A stretch of DNA of 64,000 bases. Origin: Pelodera strongyloides (lineage: Eukaryota > Nematoda > Chromadorea > Rhabditida > Rhabditidae). The notes under the pieces were generated by a model. The model worked only from the letters and a program-made list of their open reading frames with translations, did no database searches and was not told the DNA's origin. Each line of letters begins with the position of its first letter. The stretch's first letter is position 1. This document shows positions 1-12,182 of this stretch, one piece after another. The stretch lies in assembly GCA_036852015.1 (NCBI GenBank), contig JAANDG010000085.1:62001-126000 (forward strand). The letters are read 5' to 3'. Position numbers and translations under genes: made by a program.

Positions 1-1136
1 GCCTAGAATGATTGAAATATATTGTTCAATTAGTATTCTCGTCCAGAAATACCAAGACTTGAATAATTTTAGTAGGTAATTCTAACTCCGCAACGGTTTT
101 GATTCTGCGATCTTTCCAAACCTTTATAAAAATCAAACTAAAGACAATGCATTAGCCAGAGCAAAGAGTCTGATAGACTGATCCCTACCTCCCAACCATA
201 GCAGTGAACGTAAGTATTCGAACATTCTCCCGTAGCAACAGATTCCCATTCGCGGCCACTGAAAGAATATCACTAAATATCAAAGCAGACCATATTAGGA
301 CTTGATGGCAGCCCTCTATCTCTCAGGCTCATTCTGCCTTTAATTCAAAGTTAGATGTGATTCTTATTTCGTTTTATTAGAAAAACTAATCGCGTTGAAG
401 GGATATAGATAATACATACACATCTCTACATCATTTACCAGCTTATCTTCAAAACTCAGCACTGCCACAAGATGAGAATTCTCGTGTTCATATAAACACA
501 GAAGTGGTGACCAAATTGCTACTAAGACCGATCAATGTGTAGTACATACATGCAAATTCCATGAATTGGACATGAGTTAGATGCTGTCCAGGGAGTGCAG
601 AGACCAGTCTTCGGATCAATTACATGGCCACCTGAATGAAATGTACATACAGGGTTATCTTCTTTATGAAAATCATTGATATGCGGGTTTGCCCCCTGTT
701 AGACAGACACTGTAATTGGGCTCACCTTCACAGTGAACAAGAGATGGTTGTTTCAACGAACAGTCAATTGTCCTGAAAGAAATCTGGTTTATGTCAACAT
801 ATATTCATAATAGATAGGCTTTATTGAGCAAGCACTTGTCCACTTACTACTTACATAGCATGGGATATACTTAGTGCCTGACTATTAGAATACCGTAGAA
901 CTTACCATGTAGTACATTCTTGCAGAGGAGCTAGGGCACCATTTTGTCCATAACCATACGATTGGAGATCTAGAATAAATTGCATTTCTGGTTTTACACG
1001 CGACTTTTAGTTTACCTTTAGTGCACTATATACGTTCTCGTCATTTTATTCGTTCTGAAGCTCGTTTCGTGCCGCCCGAGTTTTAGTGAGTTCATAAGTA
1101 ACGATAAACCATGTAACTTCCTAAAGACAATCAATA
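1..1136. other. No gene recognised
   Basis: I see no exon set in this stretch that I can assign to a family. A minus-strand segment near 908-976 has an acceptor and a donor with an open frame between them. It could be another exon of the candidate gene that follows, but its phase does not join that model. Confidence 0.3.
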
Positions 1137-2824
1137 CTAGGAAAGACTAACAACAGTGTCGTCTGAGAAGGTAGTCTCGGATTGGAGCAGCCGCCCTTGC
1201 TCCAAACCAACACTCGACGGGGGCAGGTATGCATTCCATAGTGGGAGCCAGAACTTGGTCTGCAAATGAAATGCACTTATTTGCGTAATCGAGACCGAGC
1301 AGTCTCAGGAGCTATGTCCTTTGTTTAAAAAAAAGAATAGGAATAAAGAGTCGTTCATTTATGTAGTTATGGAAAATATGTACAACATCATGGAAAGTAG
1401 ATGTCAAATACAGCTCACCCCCATGAGCATTCATTAGCGGAACGAACGAGAAAGCGGACGTGACTTGGAATTTCAAATTTACTTGTATGATTATACAATG
1501 AGTGTATTCATGCTGAAACTGACCAAGTGGACAGGCCACTGGGAGTGCGTCCCTCCGATTATCATGGCAGATCAGTGCCTGACGGGAACACTTGCGAGAT
1601 TCACCCGGGATACGGTAGATTGCAGCTCCGGCTGTACAGAATGAGGCCTTCTGAATCGAACACTTATGTTCAGAGCAATTGACAATTGAACCAGAAGAGG
1701 TTTATAAAACATCGGTTTTAAACTGTTGATGATGATGTATGTGAACAATATGTGTTTATAGTTTACGTATCCGGGTGTTCATCCATACATACCTCAGCTA
1801 GTCTTCTTGTCTCCTCATTAACTGTGTTGAGTACTGTATCTCTGCAGGACTTTACGTCACGAGCCTTCGTGCATCTACCGTCGACGAAGACCTGGTAGTA
1901 AAGCGTTATTCAAAGAAGAGAGAGAGACAAAGAGAGAGAAGGAGAGGAAGAGGGAGAGAGAGAGAAGAGTAAGGCCGTACAGTACCTGACGATGTCCGGG
2001 ACAAGTTCTGATAGCATATCGATTCTTCTGACAATGCACAAAATGTCTGGAGCAAGATCCCAGTTGAACGAAGCGGATTCCGCGACCACAGATCGAAAGG
2101 ATTGATACACCACTGCAAGGCGATTAGTGATTATTTGGAAGCTAATATGTATGTACTTAGTTAGACATTAATAGTCAGCATATTCGAATGAGTAAGCCAG
2201 TCAATGAACCCGAAAAATGAACTGGACCCCGCTTTATGCGGGTTCGGTTGATATCTTTATCTTTTATAAGCCATTCAATGTAATTTGAATCATTGCAGAA
2301 ATATAAACTTGCGAGATTAGAAGCCCGCACATACAAACAAAACTCGGACTCTCATGGTGGACATACGGTAATAGCGCTTTACACCCTAACTATAAGACTA
2401 TAAGAGTTACGTTCTACATTAAGTAAGAACTTGAAACTACCCAATCTTCCTGTCTTCAATTGTTTGTCCATATTGCGTTTTGTAGGTTTGTGGTCCTTCT
2501 AAAGTAGTTTACTTAATACTGCTCATAATATATAACATTTTTATATTACCAAATACAAATAATTCATTTTCAAATACAGTAAGATACAGTGAAGCATTCA
2601 GTGAACTGTATTTTCTGCTTGGTCGTTTCTTTTGTTGTTTCCATTCAAAATATTTGTTCCTTTTACTTGAAAAAAGGAAACCCAAGATAATGTATCTTGC
2701 ATAAATCAGATTTGCAGCAAATCTTGGCATAATACATAACAAATACTTGCCAAAATTCACTCCGGCGCTATAAAATCCTCCAGTTGCTGATAGTGAATAA
2801 GCGGAGAGAGTGATCTTGCTACCT
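1137..2824 (-). CDS. Candidate multi-exon gene, unrecognised product
   Basis: Five consecutive minus-strand open segments join in one frame with usable splice sites: 2751-2824, 1986-2112, 1793-1874, 1483-1650 and 1137-1259, the last ending in TAG at 1137-1139. Phases agree at every junction: 1, 2, 0, 0. The first intron would use a GC donor (GCAAGT), as one CIAO1 intron does; the others use GT. The joined product is about 190 residues, begins upstream of the part I can follow, and contains several scattered cysteines, mostly in the 1483-1650 exon. I do not recognise a domain, and I see no convincing start codon or signal peptide. The last exon is the weakest part, because other frames are also open there. 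It could be a real lineage-specific gene or a chance chain of open segments in moderately AT-rich DNA. Confidence 0.35.
1914..1970. repeat. Purine-rich (GA)n low-complexity tract
   Basis: This is a run of about 57 bp made almost only of G and A, mostly GAGA units. It lies in what would be an intron of the candidate minus-strand gene. Confidence 0.8.
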
Positions 2825-4033
2825 CTAAAAACGTGTGGTTTGCCTGGATCTTGGATATATCAGCTTACATAAATATTGTGAATAATCACTATATCGGTTC
2901 ATACATATGTTTACCCCAAAGTAGATTTGTCCACTAATTTACTGTAACTCAGACTTTCATAGTTATGGTGTTTGGTATACTTCTATGCATATGTCTCAAA
3001 GAAACAAAGGGAAAAGGATAAATGCAAGTTGGTGCGAAGTTTTTTTATAAGAATAGTTACCATGAATTGTACTTTGCAGCTAAACACAAATAGGGCTCAA
3101 AACTCACACATGTTAAGGTGCGTAACTCATGTCCGTAGCTTTGCACCTACCGTAAGATTAATAACAAACCTAGTACTTCTTCCAACTGTTGCATTACTCG
3201 CTATGGCAAAGGATGAACCTAATATTAACAGGTAACCCCATATAGGGTTCACACAGAGCATCATAAAAGTATGTAAAGATGACATTTACAGTATACAGTA
3301 CTTCTGAAACTATGCAAATTACACCGCCGTGTCTTCTCAATCTTGAAAATACAAGTCCTATACAAATGCAAAAAAAAAGAAACGAAACACAGTTTTCCCT
3401 CCTATATTCACAAGGCGTCATTTTTATATTAACTTCATTTGTTTTGTCTGTACTTCTAGTTCACACACATGACAAATCACAGAGAATTGCTCATAATGTC
3501 CCGCATTTTGACAACAATATTTATTCAACAATCGAAAACTAGGCAATGATTATAACAACAGAAAACCCACATAAACATAAATAAACAATCTATTCCAAAA
3601 TTAAAAACTCCCTATCACAGTCGGTAAATAGTTAATGATAAATTTAAAAAAGAACCGTAATTACACTGACGGCAACAATTAACGAGACAACCCATAATGA
3701 AAGAATGTTAGGGGAATTCTTCAGCATGAATTTAACATAAAAGAACATAATAACTAATAGAAACACTTAAATGGTACATATTCAAACCATTATCTACACT
3801 CTAGGGCGCAGTGTCCTACTTACCTACGATACAGTACGATACACCTAGACACCTTTCACGCATGCAAAACATTCTTTGCTCAATCGTTTTGAGTAATTGC
3901 ACGAAAACGAAATTATACGGGAAAAAATGCCTAATGATCGATCACAATAATCTATGCAATAACCGAATAACAAGAACCTAAGCTATTATACAAAGACATT
4001 TTTTACGGTAAACGCTAAACGGCCAAACCGTAT
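2825..4033. other. No gene recognised
   Basis: Short open frames exist on both strands but none has convincing splice sites or family features. The stretch may hold 5' exons of the minus-strand candidate gene and the 3' UTR of APRT. Confidence 0.3.
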
Positions 4034-5459
4034 TCAAGCGTCAGGGTACTCAAGTAGCGTGGTTATGGTAGTATCTCCTCCGACCTTCTTTCTGCCTTCC
4101 AAGGGCACTAACTCGATGAGAACAAAACAGTCCACAACGTGTCCACCGGCATTATTGATCAAATCAACAGCCGCCTTCAACAATTGAGAATTAGGTTAAT
4201 ATAGCACCATATTGGCACTTTTCATACTTATATGAATACCCCAGAAAACGTGTTTCCACAAGATTTCGAGAGTCTACGGTGTTCGCATATAAAAGGAGTG
4301 TATATTACAATGTTAAAGAACGCAAGTAATGTGACAATGGGGAACATCCAACTAGTGACAGGCTAATCTAACCCCGTGGAATGGTTGCCTTTAGAGATAC
4401 GCTAACTTGTTCGTTATAATAAACTATTATTAATGCTCACCTTTAGTGTTCCGCCAGTAGCCAACAAATCGTCAGCGATAAGAATTCCAGCCCCATTGGG
4501 AAAGGCGTCTTTTTGGATCTCAACCACATCCTGCAATAAAGACACATGAACAAACGAAGGAAATTTTTTAATGATATTCAATTTGGATATAATTATGAAT
4601 GAGGCACCGAACATTCTACGAACAAGGCGGTGCCGCTGATACATTGCGCTTGAAACATATACTTTTCGAAGTTTTCCGTGATTACCAATGAACGGTTAAA
4701 AACTAACAGAAAAGGTGACAGAATTGGGTTAATAGGATTAAACAGGAAGGGTAAAAGTACATACCTCTCCGTATTCCTTCACATACGAAGCTCTAACCAC
4801 CTCTCCAGGCAGTTTTCCCTTCTTGCGAATGGGAACGAAGGGCACTCCGAGCAGCATTGCCACCTGAGGGCCGAAAAGAAAACCTGAACGATTATGAGTA
4901 AGGACATAAACCCCGTGGGTAAATGGAGATGCTCTGGTTAACGTTGTGGCCGACTACTTAGATATGCTTCACTCAAATTGCGCGATTTTGCATCGATTCA
5001 GTTTATATCGGCAAAATTGATTCGTCAACGCTCATTAATGAAAATAGCAGTGATCAACCGTACGCATAATTTGCCGGTGTGCTTGAGAAGAAAGTCTCGT
5101 CACTGAAAACAGTTAGTGTCCCTAACAAATAGGCAGTGAAATGAAGGTGAACAACAATAAACAACAGTAACCTCTGGCTTCCAATGCTGCGACGGCGTCC
5201 ACTTTAACAGCACTATGTTTGTACTTTTCAGCGATTGAATGGCACAGCTCAGATAGAAGGGCTGGCTGCCGGAGTAGAGGCATGATATCCCTAGAATATA
5301 TTAGCGTCACTTACGAAACTACTGTACCTCTACATGGATGTTGTAACAGTCAAGCACAACATTGGCATACCGAAAGTTGATTCCTTGCTTCGGGAAGTCC
5401 TTTATGCTTCTGATGTGTGAATCGACATCCTTTTTCAGATCTTCGAGATTCCGAACCAT
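4034..5459 (-). CDS. aprt: Adenine phosphoribosyltransferase (APRT)
   Basis: APRT condenses adenine with PRPP to give AMP and pyrophosphate in cytosolic purine salvage. Five minus-strand exons, 5371-5459, 5172-5290, 4765-4883, 4441-4530 and 4034-4174, join in frame to 185 codons, close to the usual 180. Family marks in order are the N-terminal [16 protein letters not shown] segment, the ALEARGFLFGP hood region (about residues 63-73), the [12 protein letters not shown] loop, and the PRPP-binding motif [13 protein letters not shown] at residues 125-137. The start is chosen because the ATG at 5457-5459 gives the normal N-terminus and lies 4 nt after an acceptor-like TTTAG. Intron 4 ends in AAG instead of CAG or TAG, which the frame requires. 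The gene faces away from DUS1L, with 767 bp between the start codons. The whole catalytic set appears intact. Confidence 0.96.
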
Positions 5460-6226
5460 TATTCTAAATCAGTAATATGTTACCCACCCCACGATCACGA
5501 ACAATACGTCAGCCAGGAAAAGTTGCAAGGAGTAGCTAAACTATGCGATGAAAATGTAGAAACAGTTAAATAAGAGCACATATATAATACAGTTGGTTAA
5601 AGGAAAAACTTATTAAAAGGAAATTAATGAAAAAAGGGCGAGGTGACTACGGTTTTTCGATTTGGTGTCGTTGGCAAGAGAGAGAGGGCATATAGATTTT
5701 CCAAACGGACGCATAGTGATCGAAATTGACGCACTTTCCTAGCAGGCCATACCCAGCAGATTAAGAATTAAACGATCACTCGAATAATGGCATCATATTT
5801 CATTTTACATTCAATGTATGGAATCTTCAACAAACGGCGAAAACACAATGATTGCTATAGAAATGAGATTCCTGCGTGTCTACAGGTGATAAGGAAACCG
5901 TCTAACTCTTGTCGTCCTATCAGCAATCAGGGGAAAAAGCGAATGAAGTCATCGCCAGAAGGACAGACTTTCTTGGCGATCATCTTGGCTTTATTTTTAA
6001 GTTTCTTAAAACACATCCTCATTTCCTACTGTAGCGCGGATGAATCCAACGAAGATGTTCTCGTTCAGGAACTTGCGATTACGGTAGGCCGTTTAAAGGT
6101 GTATTAGTCACTATTATTTTTTTCCGATTCATCACTACACTTCTTTCTTCATATAAATTCTTCCTTTTTATATAAATTTTGTGTTTCGTTTTTGTTCTTT
6201 ACTTGAGTCTTTTTAGTGGGTAACAC
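5460..6226. promoter_or_regulatory. Divergent intergenic region between APRT and DUS1L
   Basis: This 767-bp gap separates the two start codons and presumably holds both promoters. I see no coding exon or clear core promoter motif. Near each ATG there is a T-rich AG acceptor (5464-5465 on the minus strand, 6215-6216 on the plus strand). These could be spliced-leader or 5'-UTR splice acceptors. Confidence 0.5.
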
Positions 6227-9200
6227 ATGGCGGTGGAGGCTGTAAACACTGCCGTCGCCGAAGAAAGCAGTTTGTTGATCGATCATCCGCCAGAAGACGC
6301 TTCATCGGCTAATTACGATTCGAGCATTCAGATATCTTAGTAAGTTTTTGTAATCTTCGTGGTTATGCAGTTGTTTATCTCACATCTCATCTCATGTTTC
6401 GGCATTTTTTGTTCTGTTTCTTCAATAGTTTATGCAGATCTTTATTTGGCAGCTCTTTTTTGTGTCTCATGTATCTTTTCGCCTGTGTACTTATAAAGCT
6501 AGCGCGCACGGTTGCATATTTTTTTTCATTTTTACTTTAGCATCGGCAAAGATGCGGTTCTTGGTGAGAAGGCGCTGTGTTCCACTGAGTTGATTGCGAA
6601 GAAACGGGGATTTTGGCGGCGTACAATTCAGGAACGTAGGATCAAATATATTGTCGCGCCAATGGTGGATCAAAGGTTTGTGTGCATAATGCATAACTAA
6701 CATGAATACCAGTTTAACCAGACACTTCATTGTGCACTTTGGCGGCGTTTCGCTTCTTACCGTGCTTTAATTTTGCGTGAGCGTAATTGTATTTATTATT
6801 CAGTGAGCTGGCCTTCCGCATGATGCTTCGAAAATATGGAGCACACCTAACGTATACTCCAATGATTCATGCACATTTGTTCGTCAATGATACCACGTAT
6901 CGGAAAAATGCTTTATCCCTGTGTTCAAACGACCGGCCTTTAATTGTCCAGGTAAGTTTCAAGCATAAAATAGTATACGTATTCATTTCTGATGTTGAGT
7001 TCTCTGTGTCTGAGTGTCATTGCGTGTTTTTTCTAACATGTTGTATTTGCGAATAGTTACTTATTGTGCAGAACCAGTTATCTCTAATATCTGGTCTGAC
7101 TTTACTATTAAATATCAGTTATTATATGCCAAGGGAAGGGAGTCGTGTGAGAATCGAAAACCCAATTCATTTTTCTTTGTTACATGCTGCGGTGCGGGTG
7201 CTAGATAGTATATACAGTAGTTTGTTTGCAAAGCGTGGCCGTGTTTTTCCATCTCTTATTTTTCTGTTTTCAGTTTTGTGCCAATAATCCAGCTACGTTT
7301 CTCTCTGCATGTCGGCTTGTAGAAGGTGTGTGCGATGGGGTCGATCTGAACCTTGGATGTCCACAAATGGTAGCCAAACGTGGTCGTTATGGATCATATT
7401 TACAGGTATGCTGCTTTTTCCTGACTTGCTTACTTTAAATAAAGTGCGTAGATAGTATAATGACTTTCTTTCTAGTTTTGTTCAAAATCGCTGCGTTACC
7501 CTGTCATTACCACTGAACCGAACATGGAGAGGCATTTGTCATTTTCGCCATTGCGAATCGCAAACACTGAGAGGCCATAACTGTAATATACCATGTAAGG
7601 ATTGAAGAAAAACGACATCAAAATCAAATGGCCTGCAAATTTAATGTTTCGAAAATTTTTACCTTAGCTATAAAAGTAATGAATTATAAAGAATAAGAGA
7701 ATTTTGGTACGTTGCCATAGCCATTTGAGCTCAGATCTTATTATCTGGTTTTTTTCCAAGACTGTTTCTGTTGGCCCACTTGATCTCGGAATGTTTCAGA
7801 GTCAAACCTGTTTCTGTTTTGCAGGATGAAGTGGATTTAATTTGTGAGATGGTATCTTCTGTAAGGGACTTCTCCACACTGCCTGTTTCGTGCAAAATTC
7901 GGATAAGAGATTGTCGAGAAATGACCAAGAACTACGCGAAAAGACTTGTGGACGCTGGAGCTTCTATGCTCACAGTTCATGGACGAACACGGGAAATGAA
8001 GGTGGGATTTGAGATACTTATCCTCTAGATTTCTGGGCGTAAACTCACACAAGATTCGAAATTCACACGAGCCTCATCCGGAGTGGTTCAGGCTATTTCC
8101 GGAAACTATTCCATATTTTTGTATAGTAGTGAATAACTATTGTAACTGAGCTAAACACACCATCTCCATTTGAACGCGCCAGGGAATTAACCCTGACATA
8201 AATCTGGAATATACATGAGTACTCTGTCTGTATTCCAGGGAGCTGATACCGGATTGGCCGACTGGTCGCGAATCAAGGAAATCGTCGACTTGGTTGATGT
8301 GCCCGTCGTAGCAAATGGCAACATTCAGGTAAATTAGTCCATGTATTGAAAAGTCTATTGAACGTCTGTTATCCGTATAACTACGTAAACTAACTTATAC
8401 TGTGTGCTTGGGCATTTTGCATTCCCTGTGTTTACCACTTTTTTACCACCAAGCAAGTGCGTAAATCGGGTTGTCGTTTTAGATGCCTGGTGATGTGGAA
8501 CGTTGTATGGAGGCCACTGGTGCCGTGGCTGTGATGAGTGCCGAGGGAATCCTCAATAACCCACTTTTATTCAATGGGGAACACAAGGATAGTTGGAAGG
8601 TAAGATATATATTTTTTACGAAACCATGCCTATACTTTTTATTCTTTGTGCTTATTGTTTTTTTTCGTCGGTATTCTCCAACTCGCACGAATTGATTTAT
8701 CACGTAGCAGCAGTTGTCTGTGTCTGTAGATGTCACCAAGTTTTATTATTGGAATGTTTAAGTGCATTTTCTTTGCTGTAGGTTGCCCGCGAATATTTGG
8801 ACTATGCTATTAAATTCCGAGCTGGAGTATCAGCAATCAGGGCGCATATATTCCGAATTTGTCATCATAGGTGAGTTTTTGACACCATTAATGATGAGTG
8901 AATCAGTGAATCTTTAACTGATTATATTTTCTCGTTGTTATCTGCCTTGCTACGTTGTTATCTGCCTCGTTGTTACGTTGTTATCTGCCTGAATACCTTA
9001 TGTTTCACATCTTTCTTATATGACAAGTGATGGATGGACGTGCAATAAGGTAGTGTCAACCTGCGTCCCACTAAACTAAATTACATTGCAGCATGCTCGA
9101 GTTCGCTGATCTACGTCAAAAGTTGGGAGTTGTATTCAAATTGGCCGATTTTGAAGCACTTGTCGATGAATTGCGGATCAGGACAGAGAAAGCCCTCGAA

Positions 9201-11726
9201 TGCGGAGAAAATAGGGAGAAGAGCAGGCAGGCCAGAGAACTGTTTGCACGAATCAGGTGGGTTGTTTATTGTCGCTAATGAATGCTTATTTTTAACCTTA
9301 ATGCTTTAAAGATGTATAACATCCGGTTTTTAAGCCTATACCCTATTTTGGATAACTGCCATTTTAGTAAGTTAACTGGAATCTAGTGATGTGTTGGGTT
9401 ATGGTTGTTCTCTCCGTTTTCCGTTAGGTGTATTTATTTCCGTTGGGGGCATGTCTGGTAAAAATGTATGTGTTGGGAAAATATTGCCTATTCTATTTGT
9501 GTAGAATGCCTCCTTTTCAGGTCGGGTGAGGTTGAAATGAAGCCTTGTGATGTGGCGGACACCCCTCATTGGATTGTGAAGCCGTACTTCCGTTTGTCGG
9601 AATTGGCCCGCGAGAGAAAGGATGAGGGAGAGAAAACCTATAAAGAACAAAGAAAGGAACATCTCAAACAAGTGGCACAGTTACACGGAATAAGTTTGAA
9701 GTGAGTTGGTTCCGTTTTTCGACGGCGCCTTTTCTAATACTTTGGTCCTTTCCGTCTATTTGTACATGTGTTTATGTAAATTCTTTCATTATCATACAAA
9801 CCTCTTTTTGTTTGTTTTTCATTATTCTTTCATGACAACCAAGCACACAACTTTTGAGATATGAATGTTTTACCATGTTTTGATTTCAGACAAGTTCGAA
9901 AACGAGAACGGCGCCAGATTTCTATGCAGCGACAGGTGAACAAAAAGGTATGGTATTGGTTATATGTTCCACTTGATTTATTTCTTTTGCAATGTGTGCT
10001 AGTGTACTTTTCTCTGTACTCTTCTGAAGCCGTATTCACCACTCGAGGGTAAAATTTCTCTAGAGACAACTTGTCTCTAGAGAGGATTTACCCCTCTCTT
10101 TGGGGAAAATTTACCTATGTCCGAACTGCGAACGTATTCACGTGGAATTTTGCATATGGAGAATTTTTGACTAGAGATTATTTTTTTTCCTGTGCCATTT
10201 TGAAAAAGCATGATGCAATAATGGAGTAAACTACTTAGTTTTGTCATATTTAACTTCTAATTTTCATTGCTTCATTATTTTTCTACTTTGCAAGTGTCTA
10301 GATTGTACTATATTTAACTTTAATCCTTTATTGTCTCATTTTTCTTAATTTTTTACTTTCGGAACTTGTTTTTTTTGCGCATGACATAGCGAAATGTTTC
10401 TAAACGATTGAAGCTATATTAGGGACATCTTTGCAATTAGTTGAACAATTGGTTAATAATATCTGCAGATTTTCGGCAATAAGTAGGAAAAAGGAAAGCG
10501 TAAAAAAGAGGAGACAAGTAGTTCACAAAATCTCTCTCGTTGCTTTTCTATGGGTGGTGAGGTGTGGAGGTTTCCTTTATAACCAAGAGAAACCTTGCGG
10601 CGTATCAGGCACACTCTTGCCTGATCCTCTAAACTTTGGGCTAATAGCGAAGAAATGCGCAGCCTTACATACATGAAGCCAACATGAGGGGGAAATTAGT
10701 AGGTTTTATTAGTTGCCCGTGATAAAGTAAACTAAGAAATCGTTCAACTCATGGTATTTATTTTAAAACATGCTATTGTTAGATTCATCTGCCAAAAATC
10801 CGCACTAAAGCAAAGTGCAGAATAGTTTTTTTTTAAGTTTGATATGCTATAAAATCTAAAAATACAATATTCAATATAGTGTAAAGTCATATAACTAAAA
10901 AAATTCGAAAATTCTCCAAGGGAAAATTTTTTTACCCGAGCAAACCTCGGTCACAATTTACCCCTCTCTCCACGCATATTTGGGGAAGGAGAGAAAGTGG
11001 TGAATGCTAATTTTTGACATTCTCTCGCTCTCTAGGTAAATTTTCTCCGAGAGACAGTTTTCTCCAGGGGTAAACGGAGTGGTGAATACGGCCTCTGGTG
11101 TTACTTTTCTCACTAGCCTTCTAACAATAAGTAAATTATCCCTTCCAGTCCAAATATACTCCGTGTACGAGGTGCGGTCAGCCCTCTGGACAGGGATGCC
11201 ACGGTGTACGATGCAAACGGTGTTGTAGATGGGTTTGTCGGCAACAGAAGACAGACTGTAAAAGTAAGTTCTATTGAAGTTTATGTGTTTCGAATGTTGG
11301 TACTCTCAGCATTGTTGTACTGTACTTTACATAATGTTATTTTGTTCGCTTTGTTGATTGACTAATTGACTTGGTTTTCAGTTTCTCGTATTTTGCGCTC
11401 TTTATATTTCAGTTCTAGAAGTAAGGGAGGGGGAGGTTTGATGACCACCACCGCAAAGTGTCAACACCACTTTTTCACTGATAGTTTACATGAAATGATG
11501 TAATTTCACTTTTTATTTGTCTTTGAAGAAATAAGCCTTCAAAATAATAATTGCAGCACACCGCTACACATTTTCACACTTGACAAACCTGGAATGTGGA
11601 ACGGAGGTAGGTGAAGCGAATGAAAGAGAAGATTCCAATCCCATAGAGGAAGATTTGGATGTAGAAGAACACCCTATTCGAGTCGATGAAGCCGTTGCCG
11701 TGGAATCCGATATTGGCAACGCTTAG
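6227..11726 (+). CDS. dus1l: tRNA-dihydrouridine synthase, DUS1L type
   Basis: This FMN enzyme reduces uridine to dihydrouridine in the D-loop of tRNA (Dus1 class, U16/U17). Thirteen exons join in frame to 562 codons: 6227-6339, 6541-6675, 6804-6951, 7274-7405, 7825-8001, 8239-8328, 8483-8599, 8782-8870, 9092-9256, 9521-9700, 9890-9947, 11149-11263, 11557-11726. The TIM-barrel motifs are VAPMVDQS (76-83), DLNLGCP with the catalytic Cys at 161, VHGRTREMK (227-235), VANGNIQ and MSAEG (283-287). A basic linker, [10 protein letters not shown], leads to a Cys-rich module (about 469-506, CxxC then CKRCC) and an acidic tail, as in animal DUS1L. The start is the first ATG in frame, 10 nt after an acceptor-like AG. 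Intron 11 carries a 1.06-kb inverted-repeat element and intron 5 a degenerate miniature element. Confidence 0.96.
8031..8195 (+). mobile_element. Degenerate CAGGG-type miniature element (copy d)
   Basis: The right part (gagctaaacacacc, then ccatctccattt, ending aattaaccctg) closely resembles the ends of three better-kept copies inside RdRP gene 1. The left part is strongly diverged. The element lies wholly inside DUS1L intron 5. Confidence 0.5.
10029..11092. mobile_element. 1.06-kb terminal-inverted-repeat element
   Basis: The left end GCCGTATTCACCACTC is matched by its exact reverse complement at the right end. The similarity continues inward, imperfectly, through the motifs GGTAAAATTT, CTAGAGA and TTTACCCCTCTC. 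No transposase-length ORF is present, so this looks like a non-autonomous DNA transposon or large MITE. It sits in DUS1L intron 11, and the exons on either side still join in frame. I could not define a target-site duplication. Confidence 0.8.
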
Positions 11727-12182
11727 ATGGCATGGAACAGCAAGTTTTTGTAGTTTAGTATTGTCTAACCTTGTCTTACGTGGATTTGTTAGTTATATAT
11801 CGAATATAGATACGTCCTCATAGCAGTATATATGTTTTTGCTTGTAGTATTGTATCCATGTAAATTAGAGTCATTTATACTAACTAATTATCGTTAAGAA
11901 GCAATCTTGATTTTTAAGGATCGGTGTGTTTTTATGATATTCTAATTCCACTTTCCTATGCATCGTTATCAGGATTTTTATTGAATCAAGCGGGTTTAGC
12001 GTTGTTGAGTTTGATATGCACTAACATTGTTGAAATAAAACTTGTTTTTGTTTTATTGAGCTATTTGAACCCAAATTATAATCGTTTTCTCGATTTTTAC
12101 TTATCATTTTTTTCTTAGCGGTTATTGTTGTGTTTATTTCGTATTTATTTTCTGTCCGTATAATCATCCATTATTTCAGAAG
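11727..12182 (+). other. DUS1L 3' UTR and gap before PSMB4
   Basis: This T-rich gap of 456 bp has no coding exon. An AATAAA hexamer lies at 12034-12039 and is a plausible DUS1L polyadenylation signal. The acceptor TTATTTCAG ends at 12179, 3 nt before the PSMB4 ATG. Confidence 0.6.

Noticed and set aside
6491..7438. Overlapping short ORFs on both strands
   Set aside because: They are shadows or read-throughs of DUS1L exons 2-4.
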